Below are positions 9,092-23,400 of a DNA stretch of 64,000 nucleotides, piece by piece. Location: contig NZ_CP109017.1 of the NCBI RefSeq assembly GCF_036226765.1, positions 186,001-250,000 on the forward strand. Reading direction: 5' to 3'. This DNA comes from Streptomyces sp. NBC_00670. Its GTDB lineage: Bacteria > Actinomycetota > Actinomycetes > Streptomycetales > Streptomycetaceae. The stretch's first letter is position 1. Every line of letters starts with the position of its first letter. The notes under the pieces are model-generated. The model made no database searches. It saw only the letters and a program-made list of their open reading frames with translations, and was not told the DNA's origin. The translations under genes were made by a program, and so were the position numbers.

Positions 9092-9816
9092 TTGAGGAGT
9101 ACTCCGATTTCGGGGATGGGCCTGCCGCCCGCCTCGGTGATGCGGCGGCTGGTCATGCCGGCCTCCCGGGCCAGCCGGGCGACGTCGAAGGTGTGCCAGT
9201 CGTAGCTGTCGGCGACCTCGCGCACGGTGCGGCCCTCGCGCAGCACCTTCCAGGTGGTGGTGAACCGCATGGCGTCGCCCCCGGCGGGTTCGCCGCCGAT
9301 CCACCATTCGTAGGTCTGGCGGCCGATGGTCTCCCGCAGGGACATCACCGGCGGGATGACACGGGGCGCGGAGACCCCCATCAGCTCCACGACGATGGGG
9401 GCCCCGTCGGGCAGGCGGGCCGCGAGCCGCTTCCACAGCGCCACGCGTTCGGGGACGGTGAGGTGACCGGCGACCCCGAAGATCACCACAGCGGAGAGCC
9501 GTTCGGGCAGGACGAGGTCCTGGGCCGCGCCGTCGACCACCGTGACCCGGCGCCGCAGGTCCGGGTCGCGGGCGACCCGGGAGGTGAGCATGGCGCGCAT
9601 GGTGGCCGACGGTTCGGCGGCGAGGACCTCCGCCCCGGGCAGCGCGGAGGCGATGACCTCCGTCACGCGTCCGGTGCCGGCGCCGATCTCCAGGACGGGG
9701 CCGTGGGAGACGTCCAGGCCGCTGAGGACGCGGGTGAGCGGGGGGCCGCTGCTGGCGGTGTGCCGGGTGGCGACCAGTTCGTAGAACTCGGCCGACGGCG
9801 AGTAGTAGTCGATCAC
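9088..9816 (-). CDS. Stand-alone class I SAM-dependent methyltransferase
   Basis: 242 aa, single Rossmann-type methyltransferase with motif I VLEIGAGTG (about 41-49) and acidic post-II region LAAEPS. It is clearly paralogous to the methyltransferase half of the fusion protein at 11907-13820: both open with Y(S/T)PSAEF(Y/F)(E/D)LVA and share VVELMG, YEW and DSY(D/R)W blocks. Likely methylates the NRPS product or an intermediate; site unknown. The GTG start at 9816 is the only good start in the 49-bp gap after the thioesterase gene. Confidence 0.85.
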   Translation of the reverse strand: MIDYYSPSAEFYELVATRHTASSGPPLTRVLSGLDVSHGPVLEIGAGTGRVTEVIASALPGAEVLAAEPSATMRAMLTSRVARDPDLRRRVTVVDGAAQDLVLPERLSAVVIFGVAGHLTVPERVALWKRLAARLPDGAPIVVELMGVSAPRVIPPVMSLRETIGRQTYEWWIGGEPAGGDAMRFTTTWKVLREGRTVREVADSYDWHTFDVARLAREAGMTSRRITEAGGRPIPEIGVLLK

Positions 9817-9865
9817 GACGGTCTCCGGGGACGGGGGGCCGGGCGGGTCTGCCGGTCCGGGCGGT

Positions 9866-10708
9866 TCACGGGGTGCTCGGCCAGGTGCGGGCGCCCGTGG
9901 CCAGCGAGGGGTCCATCCGGCGCAGGACGGTGGCCACCACCTCGCGGCGGTGCGGGGTGAGGTAGAAGTGGTCGCCGGGGAAGACCCGCACCTCGGTACG
10001 GGCGGTGGTGAGGTCCGCCCAGCCGCCGGCCCGGTCGCGGCCGCGTGCCGCGCCGAGCTCGGGGTCGTCGGCGCCGGTCAGCACATGGACCGGGCAGCTC
10101 AGCGGTGGCCGGTCGGCCGGGCGGTGGGTCTCGATGATCCGGTAGTCGTGGCGTACGGCGGCAAGGACCAGGGCGCGCAGTCCGGGGTCGTCGAGGATCT
10201 CGCCGCTCGTGCCGCCGAGCCGGGTGAGTTCGGCGCCGAGCACGTCGTCGCTCTGGCGGTGCAGTTGTCCGGTGACGGCCGTGCCGGGGGCGGCGCGGCC
10301 GGAGGCGAAGAGCCGGCGCGGGGCGGGGGCGCCGCGGCGCCGGAGCTCGTGGGCCAGTTCCCAGGCCACGGCGGAGCCCATGCTGTGCCCGAAGAGGGCG
10401 TACGGCCGGTCGAGCAGCGGCAGCAGGGCGTCGGCCACCGCGGTCACCAGCTCGCCCATGCCGGTGATCCCCGGGTCCTCGACGCGCTCCTCGCGGGCCG
10501 GGTACTGAAGGGCGAGGAGTTCCACCTCGGGCGGCAGCAGCGCGGCCCAGGGCCGGTAGAAGGTCGCGCTGCCGCCCGCGTGCGGCAGACAGACCAGGGT
10601 GGCCCGGGACGTGGCGCCACCGCCGCTCCACCGTCTGATCCACGGGCTGTCCCCGCGGGCGGTGCGGACGGGGGCGGCCGGCGGGAGATGCGGGACGGCG
10701 GCGCTCAC
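9866..10708 (-). CDS. Type II thioesterase
   Basis: 280 aa alpha/beta hydrolase of the GrsT/YbtT type. LVCLPHAGGSATFY is the oxyanion block, FGHSMGSAVAWELA carries the nucleophilic Ser, and GDHFYLTPHR the catalytic His. Such enzymes clear misprimed or stalled carrier proteins, so it is an editing enzyme for the two NRPS proteins rather than the release domain (the terminal module has its own TE). GTG at 10708 overlaps the P450 stop (GTGA). Confidence 0.92.
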   Translation of the reverse strand: MSAAVPHLPPAAPVRTARGDSPWIRRWSGGGATSRATLVCLPHAGGSATFYRPWAALLPPEVELLALQYPAREERVEDPGITGMGELVTAVADALLPLLDRPYALFGHSMGSAVAWELAHELRRRGAPAPRRLFASGRAAPGTAVTGQLHRQSDDVLGAELTRLGGTSGEILDDPGLRALVLAAVRHDYRIIETHRPADRPPLSCPVHVLTGADDPELGAARGRDRAGGWADLTTARTEVRVFPGDHFYLTPHRREVVATVLRRMDPSLATGARTWPSTP

Positions 10709-11910
10709 CAGGTCACCCTCAGTTCTTCCAGGCCGAAGGTGGCCGAGTCGTGCTTGACGACGACCTGGTCCCGCTCCCCCGCGAGGCGCAGCGTCGGGAC
10801 GCGGCGCAGGAGCGTCTCCAGCGCGATCTCCAGTTCCAGCCGCGCCAGGTGCTGCCCGACGCACTGGTGCACGCCGAAGCCGAACGCCACGTGGTGGTTG
10901 TCCGTGCGGCGGAAGTCGACCCGCTCGGGGTGGTCGAACTGTTCGGGGTCGTGGTTGGCCCCGGCGAGGAGGGCGATGACCCCGTCGTCGGCGGGCACGG
11001 TCCGGCCGGACAGCTCGATGTCCTCGGCGGCGACGCGCAACGGGATGGAGTCGGCGACGGAGAGCACGCGCAGGAGTTCGTCGACGGCGGCCGGCATCAG
11101 GGAGGGGTCGCGGCGCAGTTCCTCCCGCAGGTCCGGGCGGTCCAGGAGGAGCAGGGTGCTCAGGGCGATCATGCTGGTGGTGGTCTCGCGGCCGGCGTTG
11201 ATCGTGATGCCGAGTGTGGAGAGCAGTTGCTCCATCGTGACGTGGCCGGGGGCCAGTTGCTCGGTGACGAGCCTGGAGATCAGGTCGTCGCGGGGTTCGT
11301 CCCGCCGCTGGGCGACCAGTTCCGCGAGCAGTCCGAAGAGACCCCCGAGCGCCTCGGAGACCTGTGCGGCGGTGCTGTGGCGGGACCCGGAGATCCGGGT
11401 GACGTCCCGGAAGAACTCCAGGTTCTCCCGGGGGACGCCGAGCAGTTCGCAGATCACCGAGGTGGACACGGCGTTGGCGTACGCGGCGACGAAGTCCGTG
11501 GGGCCGCCGCCGGCGAGCATGGCGTCCAGGATCTCGTCCACGCGCGCCTGTACGGCGGGACGCATCGCCCGCACCCGGCGCACGGTGAACACCGGCAGCA
11601 GCATCCGCCGGTATCGGGTGTGCTCGGGCGCGTCGGTGCGGATGAAGGGCCTGAATTTCGCCCCGGCCTCCTGCTCCCCCTCGCCGAGGGCGGGGAAGTT
11701 GGGCCGGGTGATGTCCGCGCTGACGCGCGGGTCCGAGAGCAGTTCGCGCACGTCGTCGTACCGGCTCACCACCCAGGCCTCCCGCCCCGTGGGCAGGGTG
11801 ACGCGGGCGACCGGGTCCTCGGTGCGCAGGGCGGCGTACTCCTCGGGCGCGGCGAAGGGGCAGCCGCGCCGCATCGGGAAGTCGCGGGGCGTGGGCGGGG
11901 GTGTGCTCAT
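10705..11910 (-). CDS. Cytochrome P450
   Basis: 401 aa, typical actinobacterial soluble P450. Heme loop FGFGVHQCVGQHLAR carries the axial Cys; K-helix DELLRV is the ExxR motif; the I-helix reads INAGRETTTS, retaining the acid-alcohol pair (Glu-Thr). It probably hydroxylates or oxidises the assembly-line product, for instance aromatising a thiazoline, but substrate is unknown. No ferredoxin or reductase gene lies in the cluster. ATG overlaps the fusion gene stop. A P450 occupies an equivalent place in the coelibactin cluster as I remember it. Confidence 0.93.
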   Translation of the reverse strand: MSTPPPTPRDFPMRRGCPFAAPEEYAALRTEDPVARVTLPTGREAWVVSRYDDVRELLSDPRVSADITRPNFPALGEGEQEAGAKFRPFIRTDAPEHTRYRRMLLPVFTVRRVRAMRPAVQARVDEILDAMLAGGGPTDFVAAYANAVSTSVICELLGVPRENLEFFRDVTRISGSRHSTAAQVSEALGGLFGLLAELVAQRRDEPRDDLISRLVTEQLAPGHVTMEQLLSTLGITINAGRETTTSMIALSTLLLLDRPDLREELRRDPSLMPAAVDELLRVLSVADSIPLRVAAEDIELSGRTVPADDGVIALLAGANHDPEQFDHPERVDFRRTDNHHVAFGFGVHQCVGQHLARLELEIALETLLRRVPTLRLAGERDQVVVKHDSATFGLEELRVTW

Positions 11911-13820
11911 CGGTGGTCCTCGGTCTGAGTGGGGTGGGCAACGGGGGAAACGGGAGGAAGGGTGAGCGCGGCCAGTGGGGGTGCGCCGGGGCGGGTCGGC
12001 AGGGGGCGGGCGGTCAGGCCGGACTCGGCCTCCACGTCCTTCAGGCCGAAGGGGATCCAGCGGTAGGAGTCGTGCACCTCGCGCACCGGCTCCGTGGCGT
12101 CGTCGGCGTAGACGCGCCAGGTGGAGTGCAGGCGCATCGCGCCGTCCGCGTCGTCGGGGACGCCGCCGAACGACCACTCGTAGCGCTGCCTGCCCGCCGT
12201 GGCGGTCGCGAGCCGGGTCTCGGGGAGGACCAACGGCTCGTCGAAGCCCATGAGTTCGACGACCACGAGCCCGCCGGGGGCCAGCCGCCGGGTCAGCCGT
12301 CGCCACAGCAGGGCCCGGCCGTCGGCGTCGAGGTGGCCGAGGACCCCGCAGAGCAGGACAGCACTGACCCGGTCGGGAAGGTCCAGGTCAGGGGCCGCGT
12401 CCGCCGTGACCGTGACCCGGGAGCGCAGGTCCGGATCGCTGAACACCCGGCTGGTGAGCACGGCCCGCATGCCGACCGCCGGTTCGCAGGCGAGGATCTC
12501 CGCGTCCGGCCGGGCCCGGGCGACGGCCTCGGTCACCAGCCCGGTTCCGGCGCCGACGTCGACCACCGGCCCGCCGCTCAGGTCGGCGTCGGCGAGGAGC
12601 GCGGCGATCGCGGGGGCGCTCGCGGTCGCGGTGTGCTCGGCCGCGACGAGGTCGAAGAACTCCGCCGACGGCGTGTAGGACGCGGTGTCGGCGGGGGCGG
12701 GGGCGGGCCCGGTGGATGTGGGGACGGGAGACGGTTCCGGCACCGGGAACATGTCGCTGACCGCCAGGGGCCGCGGTGTGTCCGGCCGGACGATCTCCGG
12801 CGGTCCCAGCCGTGCCGCGAGGTCGGTCCAGACGCGGCACACGGCGAGGTCGTACTGGCCCGTGCGCAGCGCGTCCCCGCCCTGCTCGACGGCGTCACGC
12901 AATCCGTCCAGTGCCCTGCCGACGGCCTCGGGCCACAGGTCGGAGAAGACGGTGCGGAAGGGCACCGTGTCGCCGACGACGGACGTGGTCGCCAGCCCCA
13001 GGCGTCCGGTGCCCGGCCCGTCGAGGACGAGGCGCCGGCCGGCGTCCCGCCCGACGTGCAGCCGCGGGCTCCACAGGACGGGCCCGTGGGTGTCGGCCAG
13101 GGTGAGGACGCCGCCCTCGGTGCCGAGGGAGATCCGGTGCCAGTGCAGGGCGTGGTTGTCCCGGTCGGACGGGTCGAGCTGGTGGTGCACCCGCAGGGTG
13201 AGGGGCACGCCCGCGAACACGCCCTGGAGGGACCGGAAGGGCTGCGGCCCGATGTCGGCGGGCAGCGGCGCGGGGTCCGCGAACCGCCAGGGCCGCAGGG
13301 TGCCCAGTGTCCGTCCGAGGATGTCCACCAGGGGGTGCATCAGGTGCACCGGTGTGGCGGCGTCCACGAAGAGCGGCCGCTGCCGTGCGCGGAGCCTGCG
13401 GGCCGCGTCGGTGAAGGCGCGGACGGGGGTGACGTGCGGGTAGTGGGTGTTGAGGCGGTACCGCACTCCCCGGCGGCGGGCGTGCCGGTAGTTCTCCGTC
13501 AGCTCCGTGAGGTGGACGGGGTGTTCCTGGAGGACGTGGATGCCCCGGTCCATGAGCGCCCGGGCCAGGTCGGTGCCCTGCCCGCCCGATATGGACGAAC
13601 TGACCGCCACGCAGGCGGCGTCGATGCCGTCCGGGAGGTCGTCGACGTCCGTGTAGTGCGGGACGCCCAGACGGCGGGCGTACGCACGGGAGGCGGCCGA
13701 GCCCCGGCTGAGGAGGCCGGCGAGCGTGTAACCGGGGCGCCCGCGGGCCGCCTCGGCGTAGAAGCGGCCGAAGTTGGTGCCGCAGACCAGAACGCGGAAG
13801 GGCGTCGGAGCAGCGCTCAC
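11907..13820 (-). CDS. Thiazolinyl imide reductase - methyltransferase fusion
   Basis: 637 aa in two parts. Residues 1-350 are a Gfo/Idh-like thiazolinyl imide reductase (Irp3/PchG family): VLVCGTNFGRFYAEA (NADPH fold), VLQEHPVH and NTHYPH. This family reduces one enzyme-bound thiazoline to thiazolidine using NADPH. A Pro-rich linker (about 355-379) joins residues 380-637, a class I SAM methyltransferase with VVDVGAGTG (419-427), paralogous to the product of 9088-9816. In characterised yersiniabactin and pyochelin systems the reductase stands alone. The reading frame is continuous and both halves keep cofactor motifs, so this is a real fusion and not an artefact of the start. GTG at 13820 overlaps the upstream TGA. 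Confidence 0.9.
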   Translation of the reverse strand: MSAAPTPFRVLVCGTNFGRFYAEAARGRPGYTLAGLLSRGSAASRAYARRLGVPHYTDVDDLPDGIDAACVAVSSSISGGQGTDLARALMDRGIHVLQEHPVHLTELTENYRHARRRGVRYRLNTHYPHVTPVRAFTDAARRLRARQRPLFVDAATPVHLMHPLVDILGRTLGTLRPWRFADPAPLPADIGPQPFRSLQGVFAGVPLTLRVHHQLDPSDRDNHALHWHRISLGTEGGVLTLADTHGPVLWSPRLHVGRDAGRRLVLDGPGTGRLGLATTSVVGDTVPFRTVFSDLWPEAVGRALDGLRDAVEQGGDALRTGQYDLAVCRVWTDLAARLGPPEIVRPDTPRPLAVSDMFPVPEPSPVPTSTGPAPAPADTASYTPSAEFFDLVAAEHTATASAPAIAALLADADLSGGPVVDVGAGTGLVTEAVARARPDAEILACEPAVGMRAVLTSRVFSDPDLRSRVTVTADAAPDLDLPDRVSAVLLCGVLGHLDADGRALLWRRLTRRLAPGGLVVVELMGFDEPLVLPETRLATATAGRQRYEWSFGGVPDDADGAMRLHSTWRVYADDATEPVREVHDSYRWIPFGLKDVEAESGLTARPLPTRPGAPPLAALTLPPVSPVAHPTQTEDHR

Positions 13821-14964
13821 AGCACACCCTCTTCCACCGGTGCGGCCTCGGCCGCCGTCCCCGTGAGCCGCAGCCCGGCGATCCCGTGGGAGCGCAGGTG
13901 CCGCACCACCGTGTCCGGGTCCAGTACGTCGCAGGCGAAGTGCACGCCGGGCGGTACGGCCCCGCGGAGCACGGCGTCCACCGCGAGCGCCCCCACGGCG
14001 GCGGTGAGCCGGTAGCTGCTGGCCGTGCGCAGCGTCAGTCCGGCCGTGGCCGGCCGTCCGGAGGCGGTGCCCGACAGGAGGAAGTCCATGACGTAGTAGG
14101 GGGTACGTCCGGCCAGGTCGAGGTCGGCGGCGAGGAGCAGCCGGTCCGCCAGTGCGGCCGGGTCCTCCCCGGCGGCCAGGCTCGCCGGCAGCCGGCCGAG
14201 CAGCGCCCGTACCGCGGGGCCGGGGTGGACGTTGTACCAGTCGAGCCGGTCCAGGCCCAGGGCGTGGGCGAGGCGTTCGCTCTCGCCGCTGAGGTAGGGC
14301 TGCACGGCCACCCGGCCGGGGAAGACGGCGTGTTCGGTGTCCTCGGCGGTGCGCAGGGCGCGGGGTACGCGCCGGCCGTCGCGGACGGCGGCGAGCGCCT
14401 CGCCGTAGGCCGCGCCGTCCGCGCCGCCGGAGGTGAGGGAGAGCATGAGGTCGCGGGCGACGGTCGGTGTGCAGCTCTCCAGGCCGCCGCAGTGCGCGGT
14501 CAGCGCGGAGACGGTGTCCAGGCCCTGCCCGGCGAGCCAGCGGGGCAGGAGGCTGGACAGGCCGGGCAGGGCGCCCGCCGACAGCACGACGGTGCGGCCG
14601 TCGCGGGCCGGGTCGCCGTCCTTCGACAGGTCCTCGGCGGCCGGGTCGTCCCCGGCCACGTCGACGCAGTGCGCGCCGGCGGCCAGTGCGGCCGAGGCGA
14701 CGGTGGCGCGGAGCCGGTAGGTGGGGCCGGCGCAGTTGAGGACGATGTCGCAGCCCTCGGTGAAGGCGCGCAGGCCCTGCGGTGCGTCGGCGTCCGCCCA
14801 GACGGTCTCGTCGTGGCTGCCGGGTTCCTCCTGGGCCACCGCGCACAGGGCCGACGGGGTCCGCCCGCCGAGGCGGAGCCCGGTGTGCCCGAGTGCGCGC
14901 AGGGCGTGTACGGCGGCCCGGCCGACGGCCCCGGAGGCCCCCAGGACCCCGATCACGGGTGTGC

Positions 14965-14968
<4 letters not shown>
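13817..14968 (-). CDS. Saccharopine dehydrogenase-like NAD(P)-dependent oxidoreductase
   Basis: 383 aa. The N-terminal Rossmann domain shows IGVLGASGAVGRAAV, and the region DIVLNCAGPTYRL resembles the saccharopine dehydrogenase family. The family includes carbon-nitrogen bond-forming or bond-breaking reductases; opine-type metallophore dehydrogenases are more distant. Its role here is not known; it could reduce an imine or carbonyl in the metallophore or its release product. It sits directly after the terminal NRPS gene with an ATGA overlap and before the imide reductase fusion. Confidence 0.82.
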
Positions 14969-20483
<5,515 letters not shown>

Positions 20484-20487
<4 letters not shown>

Positions 20488-23400
20488 AGCTCTCCGGTCT
20501 CGTAGGCGGTCTCGTGGGCCGCGAGCGTTCGGGTGATGTCCGCGGCGAGCGCGGCGATGGTCGGTGCGGCGAAGAAGCGGCGGACGGGCACGGTGGCGCC
20601 GAGGCGGCGTTCGATCGCCGTGAGCAGGCGCAGCGCGGAGAGGCTGTCGCCGCCGAGGGTGAAGAAGTTGGCGTGGCGGTCGGACACGGGTTCCGGCAGG
20701 TGCTCCCGCCAGAGCGCGGCGAGATCCGTCTCGGTGCCCTCGCGCGGGGGTTCGGCGCCGGCGGGCGCGGGGTCGGGGCCCGCCGTGTCCGTCAGGGCGT
20801 TGCGGTCGACCTTGCCGTTGGCGGTGAGCGGCAGGGCGGGCAGCAGCAGGACGCGGGACGGGACGGCGTAGGCGGGGACGCGGTCCGCGAGGTGGCCCAG
20901 GAGGTCCTCGACTGCCGGGGGTTCGGCGGCGTTGAGGGGTACGGCGAAGGCGGCCAGGCGCTTCGCGGTGCGCTCCCCCACGGCCACGACGGCGGCCCGG
21001 GCGAGGGCCGGGTGGGACTCCAGGGCGGCCTCGATCTCCCCCGCCTCGACACGGTGGCCGGCGATCTTGAGCTGGGTGTCGAGGCGGCCGAGGAACTCCA
21101 GCAGCCCGTCGCCGCGGAACCGGCCCAGGTCGCCCGTCCGGTACCAGCGCCGCCCGTCCCGTACGAGGAACTTCTCGGCGGTGCGGGCGGGATCGCCCAG
21201 ATAGCCGCGGGCCAGTCCCGCGCCGCCGATCCACAGTTCGCCCGGGACCCAGTCGGGGCAGTCCCGCCCGGCCGGATCGACCACCCGGTAGTGCTGCCCG
21301 GTCAGGGGGCGGCCGTAGGGCACGGACGCCCACCGCGGGTCCACCTCGGTGACGGTGAGGGTGTTGGACCAGATGGCGGCCTCGGTCGCGCCGCCCATGG
21401 CGACGAACGCGCAGGGCCGTGCGGTGCGGGCGCGCAGTCGGCCGGGGAGGTCGAGGCCGATCCAGTCGCCGGAGACCAGCGCGGTGCGCAGCCCCCGCAC
21501 GTGGGGAGCGCCCTGTTCATCGGCGTCGAGCAGGAGGTCGAGCAGGGCGGGGACGGTGTTCCACACGGTGACGCCGTACCGCTCCACCAGACCGGGCCAG
21601 CGGGCCGGTTCGCGGCGCTGGTCCTCGGTGGGGACGAGGAGGGAACCGCCCGCGGAGAGCAGGCCGAAGACGTCGTACACGGAGAGGTCGAAGTCCAGCG
21701 CGGACAGGGCGAGGACCCGGTCGTCCGGGCCGATGCCGTGCCGGGCGTTGATGTCCGCGACCGTGTTCCAGACGGCGGCGTGCGGGATCTCGACGCCCTT
21801 GGGCTCGCCCGTCGACCCGGAGGTGAAGATCACGTACGCGAGGGCCGAGGGGGACGTTCCGAGCGGCGCCGGCAGCGGCTCGTGGGTCTGCGTGGTGGGG
21901 AAGGGGAGGGCGCGGGGGCCCGTACCGTCCTGGTCGGGCCATTGTCCGACGACGATGCGGAACCGTGCCGTGGCGTGGACCCGCGCGAGCCGGGCGGCGG
22001 GCTGTCCGTGGCCGAGGGGGACGTAGGCGGCGCCCGCCGCGAGGACGCCCAGGACCGCCGCGATCTGCTCCGGGCCCTTGGGCAGGGTGACCGCGACCGG
22101 CTCGCCCGGCGCCACGCCCGCGTCGACGAGCGCGGCGGCGGTGCGCAGTGCCTGTGCGGCGAGGGTTCCGTAGCTCGTCTCCTCCCCCGCCGTCGTGACC
22201 AGGGCGGTGCGGTCGGGGCGGTCGGCCGCGCGGGCGAAGAAGGTCTCGTGCAGCGGGCGCGGGTCGGCCGGCTCCAGGGCGGCCTCCCGTGCGGCGGCGG
22301 CACGCCGGGCGCCCTGGGCGGCGGGCAACAGGTCGGGCAGCGGTGCCTCCCAGTCGCCGGTGACGAGGTGGCTCAGCAGGGCCGCGTGGGCGTCGAACAT
22401 GGCGTCCACCACGCCCTCGGGGAACAGCTCCTCCACCGCGTCCCAGGTGACGACGAGGTTCCCGGACTCCTCGGTGACCTGGTTGTCCAGGCAGACCTGC
22501 GGGGACTGGGAGATGCCCCAGACCTTCTCGGGGAAGCCGGTGCCCGGGCCGGCCAGCGTGGCGTCGCCCACGCCGATGGCGCTGGTGAACACCACGGGCG
22601 CGGCGGCGTCCACGGTGCCCGTGCGGCGGCCGAACTCCCGCAGCAGCCAGTCGACCGGCACGTCGGTGTGGTCCAGGTCCGCCGCCTGACGGCGTTGCAG
22701 GGCGAGGGCCGCCGGGAGCCAGGCCGCGCCCTCGCGCCGGTGCCCGGCGAGGGAGAGGGTGGTGAAGTCGCCCAGTACCCGGTGGATGTGGGGGTGCGTG
22801 TCGCGCCGGTTGAAGAGGGTGAGCGTGACGGTGACGGCGTCGGTTCCGCTCCAGGCCTCCAGGACTTCCGCGTACAGGGCCAGCAGCACGGTGGAGGGTG
22901 TCAGGCCGTACCGGACCGCGCGCCGTTTCACCGCCCGCCAGTCCTCGGCGGGCAGGGTCAGCCGGCGGCGGGTGAAGACGGGCGCCTGGAGCGTGGCCGG
23001 ATCCCGGTCGTGGGGCAGGGCGGGCGGGGGCGGCAGTTCGGCGAGCCGGTCCTGCCAGTGGGCGCGGGCCCGGGCCACCGACCCGGGGTCCGCGGGGAGA
23101 CCGGTCAGGCAGTCGCGGAAGGTGATGTCGACGGGCGGCAGCCGGTGGTCCGGGTCGGCGTAGAGGGCGTTCAGTTCGGCGTAGAGGGTGGTGAGGGAGA
23201 GGGCGTCGAGGACGAGGTAGTCCAGGCCGATGCCGAGGCGGGTGCGCACCTCGCCGTCGTCGCCGTGGTGGCGTACGGCCCCGAGGGCGAACAGCGGCCA
23301 CCGCGCGGGGTCGCGGACCTGCTGGGACAGGCGGGCGCGGAGGCCCGCCAGGGCCTCGGCCTCCGCTCCGGCGGGCGCGTCCTCCACCGGGACGCGCACC

